Origin: Cryptomeria japonica
Lineage: Eukaryota > Streptophyta > Pinopsida > Cupressales > Cupressaceae
Assembly: GCF_030272615.1 (NCBI RefSeq)
Contig: NC_081414.1
Location: forward strand, 231,075,733-231,139,732
Length of the DNA stretch: 64,000 nt
Direction: 5' to 3'
The notes beneath the pieces were generated by a model. The model was not told the origin of the DNA and searched no databases. It saw only the letters and a program-made list of their open reading frames with translations. This document shows, piece by piece, positions 21,351 to 33,241 of the stretch. A program made the translations under genes and the position numbers. The stretch's first letter is position 1. Each line of letters opens with the position of its first letter.

Positions 21351-23373
21351 ACATTTCACGAAATTGATAATTATGGTGATAAATTCGATAAGATGAATTC
21401 CAAGTTGGACAAGCTTTATTTTATTGAACATTGGATGACCATTTTTTGTAAGGTTGTAGAGATAGTGGTAGGAGATTAGGATCTTATGGCATTAGTCAAC
21501 CAATTTTCATAGCCTGAAGTCTACAAAGATTTTGGAACAAAACAAATACTTTATTGTAATTTTAAATTTATGTCTAACAACAACATATATAATTATATTT
21601 CAATAATGGTGTGAATTATTATTTTTTCTCATACTTGGATCTAAATATACATAGTTTTTGTTATTTATTTTACAAATAATAGCCATGAAATATGATCAAT
21701 ATAAACTAATCATGTAAAAACTAACACAAATTACAATTCTCAGAATCCTTTACAGTGAAGTTAAAAAATGGGCTTCAATTTTATATTGATTTTCCAATGA
21801 ATTAATACATTGAAGTATTACCCATTTACAATATCTCTTTCAAATTAAAAAAATTGCAAATTACATTTTTGGCCCCTAGTCAGTGTTGGATCATCCTATT
21901 AGCTTTTGTAGCATGCTCCACTATTGATTTGATGGAGTTTCAAGTTGTGCTAACATATTATATATAACTTGCAAATTTGTTGACAATTCGTAATTGAAAC
22001 TGAAACTTGACTTGAATGTACCAATCAAAGATAAGTTCAAGGATGTCAATGGTTTGATAAAATCCCAAAAAAAATTCCTCACTTTCTTTCAAAGGAATAT
22101 GATCCAAATCAATCCTCATATTGTCCTTTGTCCTATTCTTGAAAGCACCATTTCCAATGTATCACTCATTTATGTCAAATGACCACAAAAAACCAAGGTT
22201 TGTGAACAAGTCAACTTTTTCATGTAGGTCTCACAATTTTTCTCAACCTGAACCATAAATTCCTTTCACCAAAAAACCAAGGCTTGCAAACAAGTCAACT
22301 TTTTCATGTAGGTCTCACAAATGTTTTTAACCTAAACCATACATACTTTCACATAGATTGGAACAATTTTGAATCATAATTAATACCTTTAATGAGGCAA
22401 CAATATAGTTTTGAATTTCTTTGGTGCCAATTCATTATTAGTGGATGCATAGAGTTTTTGCAAAATTTGATTAGCCATTTTATTTCTTGATTTCAATCTT
22501 ATGTTGTCCTTAACATATTGATTGAGCTTCCCAACATGTTCCATCATATTGACAAATAATTGAAAAATTAAAACAATTGATTAATCCTCTGCATTATTAC
22601 CTCTCAAATATTTTGTTTTATATGCCTTATTGTTTGTCTCTATACTTTAGATAGTCTATTTTATAGAAGATTCATTTTCCTATCATTCTTTCAATAGGGC
22701 TATGATCAATTTTTCATTGGTGTTTCTCATTTCCACTTTGTCAATTTCTAATTAATGTGTTGTTTTCTCCACTTGGTCCAGTTTGGCTTTTGTTAGGCAT
22801 TGGCTTACACTAGGTTTTGTTCTATTTTTTATGATTTGATTCTTTCATTTTCATATTTCTTTATGTTGTCATCTAACTTTTCCTTGAATTTACTTAGTTC
22901 CACGAGTACTTGCGCTTAATCATTATCTTGGCTTGCAGATGTAGAGCCATATTTTGTTATTCTATTCTCTAAATCCTTTTGTTAACTCCTTTCTTGCGTG
23001 TTTTCTCATTTCCCAGGTTTTCCTTTAAGTTTTCTATTTGAGTCTATAAGTGAATTATGGCTCTCTTTCTTTAGCATGATGTGTATAATACTTGGTTGTT
23101 CCTTTTTGATACAATAAATTTGTTAGAATTTTTCATTCTAGAAAAATCCATTTGGATAATGGTCACCTCATATTCATAGCAATCTATCTATTGCTTTGGT
23201 TTATTGTTAACTTTGGGCACAATAATAGTTTAGATGAATTTCAAGTATTTATTCCCTATTCCTCTTGATTAATCACTAAATCTATTGAAAATATACAAAG
23301 AGACAACTTCGAAAATCCTAGAGGTCATCTTACAAGTTGAGTCCCACATTTGCAAGATTTTCCATCTTGATAT
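21351..23373. other. Decayed intergenic stretch with an antisense coiled-coil coding remnant
   Basis: No intact gene. On the minus strand, from about 23060 down to 22380, translations in shifting frames give helical, charged peptides: KFKEKLDDNIKKYENERIKS, LDQVEKTTH, NTNEKLIIALLKE, then VNMMEHVGKLNQYVKDNIRL and ANQILQKLYASTNNELAPKK. The style matches the C-terminal rods of the accessory ORFs elsewhere in this window, so this may be the tail of another such element. Stops are frequent. The plus-strand ORF at 21994-22182 has no family features. Confidence 0.35.
22185..22340. repeat. 84-bp tandem duplication
   Basis: Two copies start with ACCAAGG(T/C)TTG at 22192 and 22276 and share ACAAGTCAACTTTTTCATGT and AGGTCTCACAA. 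They are separated by exactly 84 bases, with about ten differences. Confidence 0.75.
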
Positions 23374-24280
23374 TCTTGGCAATGACACTCATTCGGGCTC
23401 ATGGTGTTGCCATTCATGGAAACACACATCATTTTGGGTTGGATACTTATCTAGTATTTACCGGTATTCAAGGATTGACATCCGACATTTAAGGAAACTG
23501 ACATATTGAAGAGCAAGGGAAACCGACAAACTAGGAATTATTATTTGGAGGCCGACATAGAAGAAAGATCTAGTAAAAGGTCAAGTGGTAACGGTCATAA
23601 AGATTAATGTTTACAGTTTTTCTAGGCCGACATGTAATTATATGATTGTAAGCCGGCATAAGGCATTCATGTATCTAAGGGTATATAATTCAGTCCGGTT
23701 AGGTCATTTTGGGATATAGGTGATGTGAGATTGTATGAGCAAGATCTTGATCGACAATATGTGAATGTTATGATATGTAGTCAATCTTGGTTGTTTGTCA
23801 AAAAGATTGAGAAGCGAATTGATACTGGTATAGGAAGGTGACGGTGTTAACCGGTACAGTCTGTGCTTAAACCAAAACTCATCCAGCATATCAGATGCAC
23901 ACTTAGAGTTCAAATTTTTTTATTGTAATTCAATATTTGCACCTTTAGTCAGTGAGGTTCCTTTGTGATGAGAAGTGCGCTCTAGGAAATGTACCTTCCT
24001 TCATGTGCAGGCCCCTCTCATGTAATATTTATTCAACTGGCTAGTGGATAGATATTGTGGGTCACAAATCTCACCGTAGTTTTTCCTCTTTGAGGTTTTC
24101 CACGTATAAATATGTGGTGTTATTGCTTGTGGTTGCTTTGTTCTTCATTATATTTTGTTTATATCCTTACCGTTTGTTAATTGGAAATTTTTTTTAAAGG
24201 AATTAAATTCTTATTCACTAGTAGAACACTGATTCACCCCCCCCCCCCCCCCCCACTCTCTGTGCTCTTGGATTCCAACA
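23374..24280 (+). repeat. 5' LTR of pol-less copia element
   Basis: Matches 34716-35470. The first bases are TCTTGGCAATGACACTC where the 3' LTR has TGTTGGCAATTGACACTC, so the terminal TG has mutated. It ends ATTCCAACA. Near its end is TGATTCA followed by 17 cytosines (about 24238-24254). Confidence 0.85.
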
Positions 24281-24281
24281 A

Positions 24282-24294
24282 TTGGTATCAGAGC
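24282..24294 (+). promoter_or_regulatory. Primer binding site, initiator tRNA-Met type
   Basis: TTGGTATCAGAGC lies one base after the LTR end. This is the standard plant Ty1/copia PBS complementary to the 3' end of initiator tRNA-Met. Confidence 0.85.
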
Positions 24295-24302
24295 TCGGTG
24301 CC

Positions 24303-24864
24303 TCGAAATAAGTCTAAAAAGTTGAGGAAGATCTTGAATCTAGAATCCATGGAGATGAGTTTGAGGAAAGAACTTGAAGTTGCACTTGAATAATTTGATG
24401 CTAAAAGATTGAAGAACATGAAGCTGCAAGATGAGTTGAATTCTGCAAAAGATGAGCTGAGATTTGCAAAGGAATTCATCCTTACTCTACAAGAGAAGAT
24501 GTCATTTGCACAAGCCAAAAGGAAAGAACTTCATGGTCAATTACAAAATTAGGATGATAAAGAGAAGAATGCTCTTAAGGAACTATGCCAAAAGTTGAGT
24601 CAAGAAAATGGTGTCATGAAGAATGAAATGCAAGCCTTAACCATGAGGATGTCCAAGGAAATTGAAGACCAAAAGAAGAATGAAGAAATCTTGCCAAATC
24701 TTTGAAAGACAAATCTGAAGAATGCATTAGGTTGGCACATGAGAATGATATGTTGAGAACTGAATTGGTACAAACTGAAAACAATGAGCAAGAGTTGAAA
24801 ATAATGGTGAGAGTCCTAAGAGGTGATTAGGATTCTGCAAATGAGTACAAAGAAAAGTTCAAGG
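24303..24864 (+). pseudogene. Coiled-coil region of the pol-less copia element, 5' part of a split ORF
   Basis: The frame from 24303 reads NKSKKLRKILNLESMEMSLR, then LQDELNSAKDELRFAKEFIL, MSFAQAKRKELHGQLQN and ELCQKLSQENGVMKNEMQAL, with heptad-like leucines and many Lys/Glu. A few stops occur (about 24390, 24550) plus one frameshift near 24700. It ends at ...YKEKFK where the nested element inserted. The frame continues at 32188 (VSYVNFDELLKNQ), so this is the rod of the same protein that carries the zinc knuckles downstream. Confidence 0.65.
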
Positions 24865-26265
24865 TGTTGGCACTTGCATGAAGATTGCATTAATAAAATG
24901 TTATGTTGTCATTGATATCAATTAACCGATGATGATGTTGTTATGTAACTGGTAGGAAGAGCTAGTGAAAGGAACTGAAACCAAGAGGTGAGTTTATGGA
25001 GGAAACTGGTATTGCTAAGTAATGGGGAGTTGAACCGGTAAACCCTAACTATTGATATGATAAACCCTAACCGATTAAGTTTGGTAAGTTTGTTATATTG
25101 GTTTATGATCTGATGATGAGTGGTAATGATTATGACACATATACATGTTGTATGAGAAGAGATTCAAAGTGTTTTTGGCGCATTGAGATAATGGTTTTTA
25201 TCTTGGGAATGAGAAAGTATATTGCATGTAATGAAAACCATGTGATGAGTTACTGAGTTCGATGAAGCAGTGATCAAGGAGCAGTTGAGGCTATCTTGAA
25301 TGATGTGCAGAGATTGTTATGTAATCCAACGGTCATACTTGAACCGATTTGTTTGTAATCTCTATGAGAGAATTAGGTTTTTGTTGTGTTACTGACCTAT
25401 TAATTTGTTTATAAGATCGATGAGTTATTTTGTTGAAGTGTTGGCAAAGTTGTAGTTGAGTGTGGTTGCCAAATTGGATGATGTATCTACAGCTTGTGTA
25501 AAAGTAGATAGGAGCATGAAAATGATTTGAACAAGCAAGTGTAGTTGTATTCAAACAGATCAGCAAACCCCTGTTATTTTCTAACAATTACAACAGTTAA
25601 ATCCCCTAATCGGGTAAGCTCTAACAAGATTAGTATTATTCAAATCCTCTAACTAGGTGGTCCATTAGCTTGGATTTCAAATCCTTTACCGAGGTTACTG
25701 CTCATGGGTATTGCTTCTAACAAGGCATTATAGTCATTCCCTTAACCGGGTGGTCCCTAACAAGATCTGTTCTTAATAGGACTTATTGTAAAGTTTTAAT
25801 AGGCTTGGCTCCTAACAGGGCATACTTCAGAAGAGTTCAGAATACTTGTGGGTATTCATCCCCACCGTATTTTTTCCCATTTGAGTTTCCATGTCAAAAA
25901 TATTGTGTCAAGTGGTGAATGTTTTTGTGGTTATGTTTACTTTGGTTGAACTGCTTAACTACTTAATCCACTTTGATATGTTATGTTAACTGACAACAAT
26001 CTGAAATGAAGTTTTACTTATGTCAGTAAAGTATTTGAATGTTTGTGAGTTTCAACTTGTTTTACTGTTAGTCTATGATAATAGTAAACCGATTATACTT
26101 GACAGTGATATTGCATTTGTAGTTCAGTGGTTTAACTTGTTAGTATAAAGTTTACTTTGAGAGGTTGATTCTAAGATTGGTGAAAGTTTATATCAGTTTT
26201 TTGTCTACTGATTCACCCCCTCCTCTCAGTAGTTGATTGTACCTTACTCTTTCATCATACCATCA
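24865..26265 (+). repeat. 5' LTR of SIRE-like copia element
   Basis: About 1.40 kb, collinear with 30792-32186, with scattered substitutions. A CACCCCCTCCTCTCAGTAG stretch lies near its end (about 26214), followed by CATCATACCATCA and then the PBS. Confidence 0.9.
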
Positions 26266-26266
26266 A

Positions 26267-26279
26267 TTGGTATCAGATC
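26267..26279 (+). promoter_or_regulatory. Primer binding site, initiator tRNA-Met type (one mismatch)
   Basis: TTGGTATCAGATC starts one base after the LTR. The usual form is TGGTATCAGAGC, so there is one substitution. Confidence 0.8.
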
Positions 26280-26335
26280 TTCTCGGGTCCTCTAAGGTCT
26301 AAGCCTAGCAACTTGAGGTAAAGATCTTGTAGAAC

Positions 26336-27350
26336 ATGATGAAGAAGGAAGATCCGAAGTTTAATAGAGAGAACTACAGGATATGGAGTGATAGAATGAA
26401 AATTTATATTAAGAGTTTAGAAATTCAATATTGGGAACATGTTAATACTCAATATGTAGCACCTAGTGGGACTATGACAGATGATCTGAAGAAAGAGAAA
26501 CAAGAAAAAAATCAAGCATTAGAGGCTATTATCAGTTCTTTGTCTGATGCAAAATATGTAGATTTTCATGGTCTGTAGACTGCTTATGAGGTATGGAAGA
26601 AAATTGAAGAGATTTATAGCGGTCATGAATATGTAAAGATTGTCAAAGAAGAGAGTCTAAGAGGAAAGTTTGATGACATGTTGATGGCTGAAGGTGAGAA
26701 TATACAACAGTATGAGGATAAAAGAGACAGTTGGTGAGATCAAGATTGTTGCTAGTAAAGTGGATGATGCCACAGTGGTTAGCAAGGTGTTGAGAACCCT
26801 TCTACCGGTCTATGCTATCCAAGTTGTAGCCATTCATGAGCTAAAATCTATTGACAAAATTAAGGTAACCCTTAACTCCATCATTGGTAAGCTTACTGCT
26901 TTTGAATTAAATGGTTATGATGGTAGTGTTCAGAAATCTGAATCTGCATTTAGAGCTTCAGTTTCTAACCCATCTATGAGGAAAAGTAGAGATGCCAGCC
27001 ACAATTATGAATCTAGATCCAACAGAGAAGTTGATGATGAAGACAGTTTGGTTGAGCTTGAAGCATTGTTGGCCAAGCGGTTGCCCAGAGGTACTGGTAA
27101 GTACAAAGGTAAATTACCTTTGAAATGTTTTTCATGCAATAAGATTGGACACATTGTAGCTAATTGTCCTAATTGTGATAATGAGCACAAGCGAGAAAAG
27201 TTCAAGAAGTACAAAGGAAAATGCAAGAGAGATTGTCTTGTTGCAGTTGATGATGGTATCACTGATGAGGAATCTGATGGTGATTCTAATGAAGACATTG
27301 TTTTTGTAGCCATTAAGGAGGAGACATCTGATCATAAAGAATTAGTTTCT
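26336..27350 (+). pseudogene. Copia gag of the SIRE-like element
   Basis: It starts MMKKEDPKFNRENYRIWSDR, the usual copia gag opening (F-x-G/R-x-N-Y-x-x-W). The core includes KKIEEIYSGHEYVKIVKEES and LRGKFDDMLMAEGENIQQYE. A one-base shift near 26715 moves the frame; the rest reads TVGEIKIVASKVDDATVVSK and on. The nucleocapsid knuckle is CFSCNKIGHIVANC at about 27127-27168 (CX2CX4HX4C intact). A TAG is at 26576. It would build the particle and package RNA. Confidence 0.8.
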
Positions 27351-28577
27351 CACATGGATAATTCTGATGATTGGATCATTGATAGTGGTTGTTCACATCA
27401 CATGATCGGTGATTGGAGCAAATTTCTTTCTTTGAAGGAATTTGATGGCAGAGTTGTGAGATTTGGTAATGATTCACCCTGCATGGTAAAAGGTAAGGGA
27501 ACTATTTCTCTTAATGGAAAGAGTAGTGCAGATGATGCCTACCGGTTTGAAGGGCTAAAGAACAATATTTGGAGTGTTGCTCAACCAAATGACAGAGGAT
27601 ACCCATTGGAGTTTAAGAATGCTATGTGCAAAATCTATGGAAGAAAAGGTGAGCTGATTGCAACTAGCAAGAAGACTAAAGGTAACTTGTTTCACCTGAA
27701 TCCTAAAGTCAAAAATTGTTTAATTGATAAAGTAGCTGATAGTTGGCTTTGGAATAGGATATTTTGTCATGAAAATTTTGATAACATTGTTAAAGTGAGT
27801 AAGTTCAAGATAGTGAGAGGTTTGCCTCAATTGGACAAACAGGTTAATGTTCTATGTAAGGAATGTCAGTTGGGAAAGATGACATCCTCAACTTTTAGGA
27901 GCAAATCTTTTTTAGTAGAACATCTGTTAGATTTGGTTCATATAGACCTCTGTGAACCAATAAAGACTAAAAGTATTCAAGGTGATAGATATTTTATGAT
28001 CTTCACTGATGATTGCTCAATAACCATGTGGGTCACATTCTCAAAGGATAAAACATAAGCATTTAGTAAGTTCAAGGCATTCAAGGCCTTAGTTGAAAAG
28101 GAGAGTGGTAAGAAGATAAAGTGTCTGAGGACTGATCAAGGTGGTGAGTTTACTTCTGAGGAATTCACTAGATATTGTGAAGAAAATGGTATCAAACGAC
28201 AACTTTTTGCACCGAGGACACCACAACAAAATGGTATTGCGGAGAGGAACGACCAGTCAGTTGTTGAAGATGCTAGAATGATGTTGATACAAGGAGGTGT
28301 AGCAAAAAATTTCTGGAGAGAAGTTGTCAGCACAACTGTCTACACTATGAACCAGATATTGGTAAAGAGAGGTAAGGATAAGACTCCTTATGAATACGGG
28401 TATTGTAGATCACCTAATGCTAGTTACTTCAAGATATTTGGTAGTAAATGTTTTATTAAGAGAGGTGACTATGTTAGTAAGTTTGAGGCTAAAAGTGGTG
28501 AAGGTATATTCCTTGGTTACTCCACCAAGAGTAAGGCCTGCAAATGTTACAACAATCGGACACAGCGAGATCATTGA
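27351..28577 (+). pseudogene. Copia protease and integrase of the SIRE-like element
   Basis: The protease active site is DDWIIDSGCSHHMIGDWSKF (about 27367). The integrase zinc region is decayed: WLWNRIFCHENFDNI has lost one His, while CKECQLGKM keeps the CxxC pair. The core has Asp in LVHIDLCEP, Asp in LRTDQGGEFTSEEF and Glu in TPQQNGIAERND. A TAA at about 28057 interrupts it (KDKT-stop-AFSKFK). The GKx region is IFGSKCFIKRG...FLGYS. The frame ends at 28577 and the RT is in another frame. Confidence 0.85.
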
Positions 28578-28593
28578 GGGTGTTGGTGTTTGA

Positions 28594-30438
28594 GTGGATG
28601 AGTGTCCTGAAGTCTCAGGGGAAACCAATGTGGAGAAAAAGGATGAAAATCCTTGCATTCTGATTTTGGAACCAAAACTAGTGAAGCCAGAAGCTAATAA
28701 ATACAATGTTGTTGTACCAGTTCAACCAGAACAGGTAGATTCAAAAGAAGATGATGATAATGAAGAAGAACCCAAAGATAATGATCATGTTATTCCGAGG
28801 CATGTGAGACTCAATCACAATCTTGACCAAATTATTGGAGATAAGGATGTTGAAGTGCTAACTAGAAGAAGAATTAGAGAGAATTCTTGCATGATCTCCA
28901 GTATTGAGCCTAGAACTGCTAAGGAAGCATTTGGAGATGATCATTGGATCAAAGCTATGGAGGAGGAGCTTGATCAAATTGAGAAGAATAACACATGGAC
29001 CCTAGTATCCAGACCGGTGAATAAAAATGTGATAGGTACTGAGTGGGTGGTCAAGAACAAACTAAATGAAGATGGTATAGTAATCCGAAACAAAGTTAGA
29101 TTGGTTTGCAAAAGTTATGCACAAGAAGAAGGAGAAGATTATGGTGAGACTTTGCACCAGTTGCTAGACTGGAAGGTGTCAGAACTTTACTTGCATTTGC
29201 AACATATAAGGGATTCAAAGTATATCAGATGGATGTGAAGTCAACATTTTTGAATGGGATACTGGAAGAAGAAGTATACATTGAGCAACCAGATGGTTAT
29301 GCTTTGACTGATGAAAAAGACATGGTATGTAAGTTGCACAAGGCACTATATGGGTTAAAGAAAGCACTGAGAGCATGGTATGAAAGGCTTAATTCACACT
29401 TGATGAAGATAGGTTTTCAGAGAACCAGTGAAGACAACCAACATATATCTCAAATCTGAAAGAGATAAGATACTGGTTAGTGAAGTGTTTGTGGATGATA
29501 TTATATTTGGAGGAAATGATGACATGAGAAATGACTTTGCAAATAAAATGAAAAGAGAGTTTGAAATGTTTGTAGTGGGAGAGAGAAAAATTTTCATAGG
29601 CTTGCAAATACAACAAATGAAGAGTGGTATTTTCATCACACAGTCTAAGTATGTGAAAGAGGTATTAAAGACATTTGGTATGAGTGACTGTAAACCAATT
29701 GGGACACCAATGGTTACAGGTTGTAAATTTTCTAAGGAAGATGATGCCACATTTGTTGATGAAAAGGAGTACAGGTCAATTAATGGAAAATTGCACAATA
29801 TTGTTCACAATAGACCGGATATAGCTCATGCAGTTGGTCTAGTTGCTAGATTTCAGAAGAATCCAAAGGAAACACATTTGATAGCAACAAAGAGGATATT
29901 CAGATATTTGAAAGGAACTATTGACTATGGATTATGGTATCCATATGCAGGTAACTTTCACTTGAAGGTGTATACAGATGCAGACTGGAAAGGTAATGTT
30001 GATGATAGGAAAAGCACAACCGGTGGAGCATTCTTTCTTGGAGGAAGAATTGTTTCATGAAGTAGCAAGAAGTAGACTTGTATATCACAGTCTACTGCTG
30101 AAGCTAAGTATGTCGCAGCTTATATGAATTGTACCCAGGCTATCTGGATGAGGCACATTTTGGAAGGTTTCAAGATGAAGTTTACAGAACCTATAAAGAT
30201 CTTATGTGATAATACTAGTGCCATAAATATTTCCAAGAACCTTGTTTTGCATGCATGAACCAAGAATATTGAATTTAAGTATCATTTCTTGAGGGAAAAA
30301 GTGCATAGTAAATATGTGATATTGGAGCATGTTTCTATAAAGGAGCAGCTTGCAGATATCTTTACTAAACCTCTGCCTAAGATTACTTTTGAGTATCTTA
30401 GAAGTTAGCTAGGGGTTGTACCCCTTCATGAGGTTAAT
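28594..30438 (+). pseudogene. Copia reverse transcriptase and RNase H of the SIRE-like element
   Basis: The RT opens with EPRTAKEAFGDDHWIKAMEE and NTWTLVSRPVNKNVIGTEWV. A frameshift near 29175 carries on as GFKVYQMDVKSTFLNGILEE and LYGLKKALRAWYERL. Another near 29440 continues into the catalytic box EVFVDDIIFGGND. Then MKSGIFITQSKYVKEVLKTF, DIAHAVGLVARF and RIFRYLKGTIDYG lead to RNase H: VYTDADWKGNVDDRKSTTGG, STAEAKYVAAYMN, ILCDNTSAINISKN and HFLREKV. Stops include TGA 30058, TAG 30073 and TGA at about 30256. It ends at VVPLHEVN. Confidence 0.85.
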
Positions 30439-30791
30439 TAAGTATGATGTAGATTACATCAGTCTCAAAGCTACTTGCAAATTTTATAGCAGGATTGGTG
30501 TAGAGTGGAGTTATTCCATAGGGGGAGCATCAAGTTGTAGGTTGTTGATGTTGAACAATGTAGTTTGACATTGCATGTTTTACTTTCACTTTGGCATTGT
30601 TGTCAAAGGGGGAGAAGAACTATGTAATTATGGGAAACGAATTATATGATTGACAAAGAGAAGATCTATAACCAGTTACCAACTGAAGATGAGGAGAGTA
30701 CATGGTGAAATGTAAACTAGGATTCCCATTCACAATCATAGCAATCAAGGGTATTGATATTTGTATTGCCATCAATGCCAAAGGGGGAGAT
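30439..30791 (+). promoter_or_regulatory. 3' untranslated region with duplicated PPT-like motif and PPT
   Basis: Arm CTTTGGCATTGTTG (30589-30602) is followed by TCAAAGGGGGAGA. A second arm CATCAATGCCAAAG (30770-30783) ends in AAAGGGGGAGAT next to the LTR. The two arms are complementary over 14 bases with one mismatch, so the stretch can fold into a long hairpin. The second G-run is the functional PPT by position. Confidence 0.7.
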
Positions 30792-32186
30792 TGTTGGTAT
30801 TTGCATGAAGATTGCATTAATGAAATGTTATGTTGTCATTGATGTCAATTAACTGGTGATGATGTTGTTATGTAACCAATAGGAAGAGATAGTGAAAATG
30901 AACTGAAACCGAGAGGTGAGTTTCTAGAGGAAACCGATATTGCTAAGTAATGGGGAGTTGAACCGGTAAACCCTACCTGTTGATATGATAAACCCTAACC
31001 GATTAAGTTTGGTAAGTTTGTTATATTGGTTTATGATCTGATGATGAGATGATTATGACACGTATGCATGTTGTATGAGAAGAGATTCAAAGTATTTTTG
31101 GCGTGTTGAGATAATGGTTTTTATCTTGGGAATGAGAAAGTATATTGCATGTAATGCAAACCGTGTGATGAGTTACTACGTTCGATTAAGCAGTGATCAA
31201 GGAGCGGTCGAGGCTATCTTCAATGATGTGCAAAGATTGTTATGTAATCCAACGGTCATACTTGAACCGATTTGTTTGTAATCTCTATGAGAGAATTAGG
31301 ATTTTGTTGTGTTACCAACCTATTGATTTGTGTATAAGGTCGCTGAGTTGTTTTGTTGAAGTGTTCGCAAATTTGTAGTTGAGTGTGGTTGCCGAACCAG
31401 ATGATGTATCTGCAGTTTGTGTAAAAGCAAATATGAGTATGAAAAGGATCTAAACAAGCAAGTGTAGTGCTATTCAAACAGATCAATAAACCCTTGTTGT
31501 TCTCTAACAATTACAACAGTTAAATCCCCTAACCAGGTAAGCTCTAACAAGCTTAGTATTATTCAAATCCTCTAACTAGGTGGTCCATTAGCTTGGATTT
31601 TAAATTCTCTACCGATATTACTCCTCACAGGGTATTGCTTCTAGCAAGGCATTATAGTCAATCCCTTAACTAGGTGGTCCCTAAGAGGATATGTTCTTAA
31701 CAGGACTTATTGTAAAGCTTTAACAGGCTTGGCTCCTAACAAGGTGAACTTCCAAAGAGTTCAGAATACTTGTGGATATTCATCCCCACCATGGTTTTTC
31801 CCATTTGGGTTTCCACGTCAAAAATATTGTGTCAAGTGGTGAATTTTTTTGTGGTTATGTTTACTTTGGTTGAATTTCTTAACTGCTTAATCCACTTTGA
31901 TATGTTATGTTAACCGACAACAATTTGAAATAAAGTTTTACTTATGTCAGTAACCTATTTAGATGTTTGTGAGTTTCAAGTTGTTTTACTGTTAGTTTGT
32001 GATAACAGTCAATTGGTTAAACTTAATAGTGATATTGCATTTGGAGTTCAGTGGTTTAACTTGTTAGTATAACGTTTACTTTGAGAGGTTGATTTTGAGT
32101 TTGGTGAAAGTTTATATCAATTTTCTATCTACCGAGTCACCCCCTCTCAATAGTTGATCATACCTTATTCTTTCATCATATCATCA
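30792..32186 (+). repeat. 3' LTR of SIRE-like copia element
   Basis: Direct repeat of 24865-26265, same termini. Followed by TAAGG (target duplication) and the resumed frame of the host element. Confidence 0.9.
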
Positions 32187-32856
32187 TAAGGTCAGTTATG
32201 TAAATTTTGATGAATTATTGAAGAATCAAAGGCACAGTGGAGACAATAGAGGTCTTGGATTTGAGCTTGGAGAAAGCTCTGGTACAACAAATCAAGATGA
32301 TGCATCCGGTCAGGAGAACAATCAGAAGAATCCATCGGTCAACCAGAATCAAAAGTCAATGGTACGACAACCCAATGCGCATAAATTCAATGGTAGATTC
32401 TTTGTTTACAATAAGTTTGGTCATATGGCAAGTCAATTCAGAAATAGAGTCAATCAAAACAACAATTCATTTATCAATCAGTATTCCAATTCCAAAAAGT
32501 ATGGTCATATGAGGATAGATTGTAGAATGAAAGTAAAATGTCATGCGTGTGGAAAGTTTGGACATGTGGCTAATCAATGTAGGTCAAGGAATGATCAAGG
32601 TTACAATAAAACAATTCAAAAGAACAATGTCACTTGCTATGCATGCAACAAGATAGGACACATTGCTAAATTTTGCAGAAGCAAGAACGTACCAGCAAGC
32701 AATGAAAAAACCAATGACAAAGGGAAGAAAAAGGTTGATGAAATCTGGAAAGCTCATGCAAAGAACTGGGTTAGAAAGTCTACAGATCAACAGACAAAAT
32801 CAAATACCCCAAATGTTCATTCGACAGAACAAGGTATTCCTGCATTGGCAACATGA
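32187..32856 (+). pseudogene. Zinc-knuckle gag region of the pol-less copia element, 3' part of the split ORF
   Basis: In frame with 24864 once the nested element is removed. FDELLKNQRHSGDNRGLGFE is the known linker in front of the knuckles in SIRE-type gag. Four knuckle-like units follow: FVYNKFGHMASQF (all Cys lost), SNSKKYGHMRIDC (first Cys pair lost), CHACGKFGHVANQC (intact) and CYACNKIGHIAKFC (intact). A basic tail ends ALAT with TGA at 32854. Expected role: RNA binding and packaging. Confidence 0.75.
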
Positions 32857-33241
32857 AATGCATCTAGTAACCAAGGCATTAGCCTTAGGGGGAGGAAAAT
32901 CGATAATAAATCTTGCATGACCCCCTATTATGGTCTGAAAACTTGTTTCGGACATTGGAGAAGTCAGTTTGAAGGTTTATCGGTGTAGATATGATGGATC
33001 TTGGATCTGGTATGATATGTCGGCAAACATTTATGTCAATGAGGAATTAGGGTTTTGCAGGTTAAAAGGCAAAAGTGACTCATTTATTATCACCAAGCAT
33101 TCAAAGCGAGTTAAAGGTGATTCAGAGTGATCCTAAGCATTTCCAAGCGAATTCAGGTGCATTCGGAGCGAATTTTCAAGAGTTTTTCACTAGTGAAGTT
33201 TTTAAGGTTTTGGGTTTCTAAGCTATCTTTTTTCATTTTCA

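Larger units (their letters stand above)
24865..32186 (+). mobile_element. SIRE-like Ty1/copia retrotransposon with both LTRs, nested
   Basis: LTRs 24865-26265 and 30792-32186 begin TGTTGG(C/T)A(C/T)TTGCATGAA and end ATCA. A PBS follows the first and a PPT precedes the second. The flanks are CAAGG and TAAGG, a 5-base target duplication with one transition. The internal order gag-protease-integrase-RT-RNase H is the copia order. The DSGCSHHM protease site and the long 3' untranslated stretch with TTGGCATTGTTGTCAAAGGG are features seen in SIRE/Maximus-type elements. Several frameshifts and stops make it inactive. Confidence 0.9.

Noticed and set aside
24282-24294. tRNA-Met gene fragment
   Set aside because: The TGGTATCAGAGC segments (also at 26267 and 50800) lie exactly at LTR ends and are primer binding sites; there is no cloverleaf.
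32218-32856. Host CCHC zinc-finger gene
   Set aside because: It is in frame with the coiled-coil region behind a copia PBS once the nested element is removed, so it is retroelement gag.
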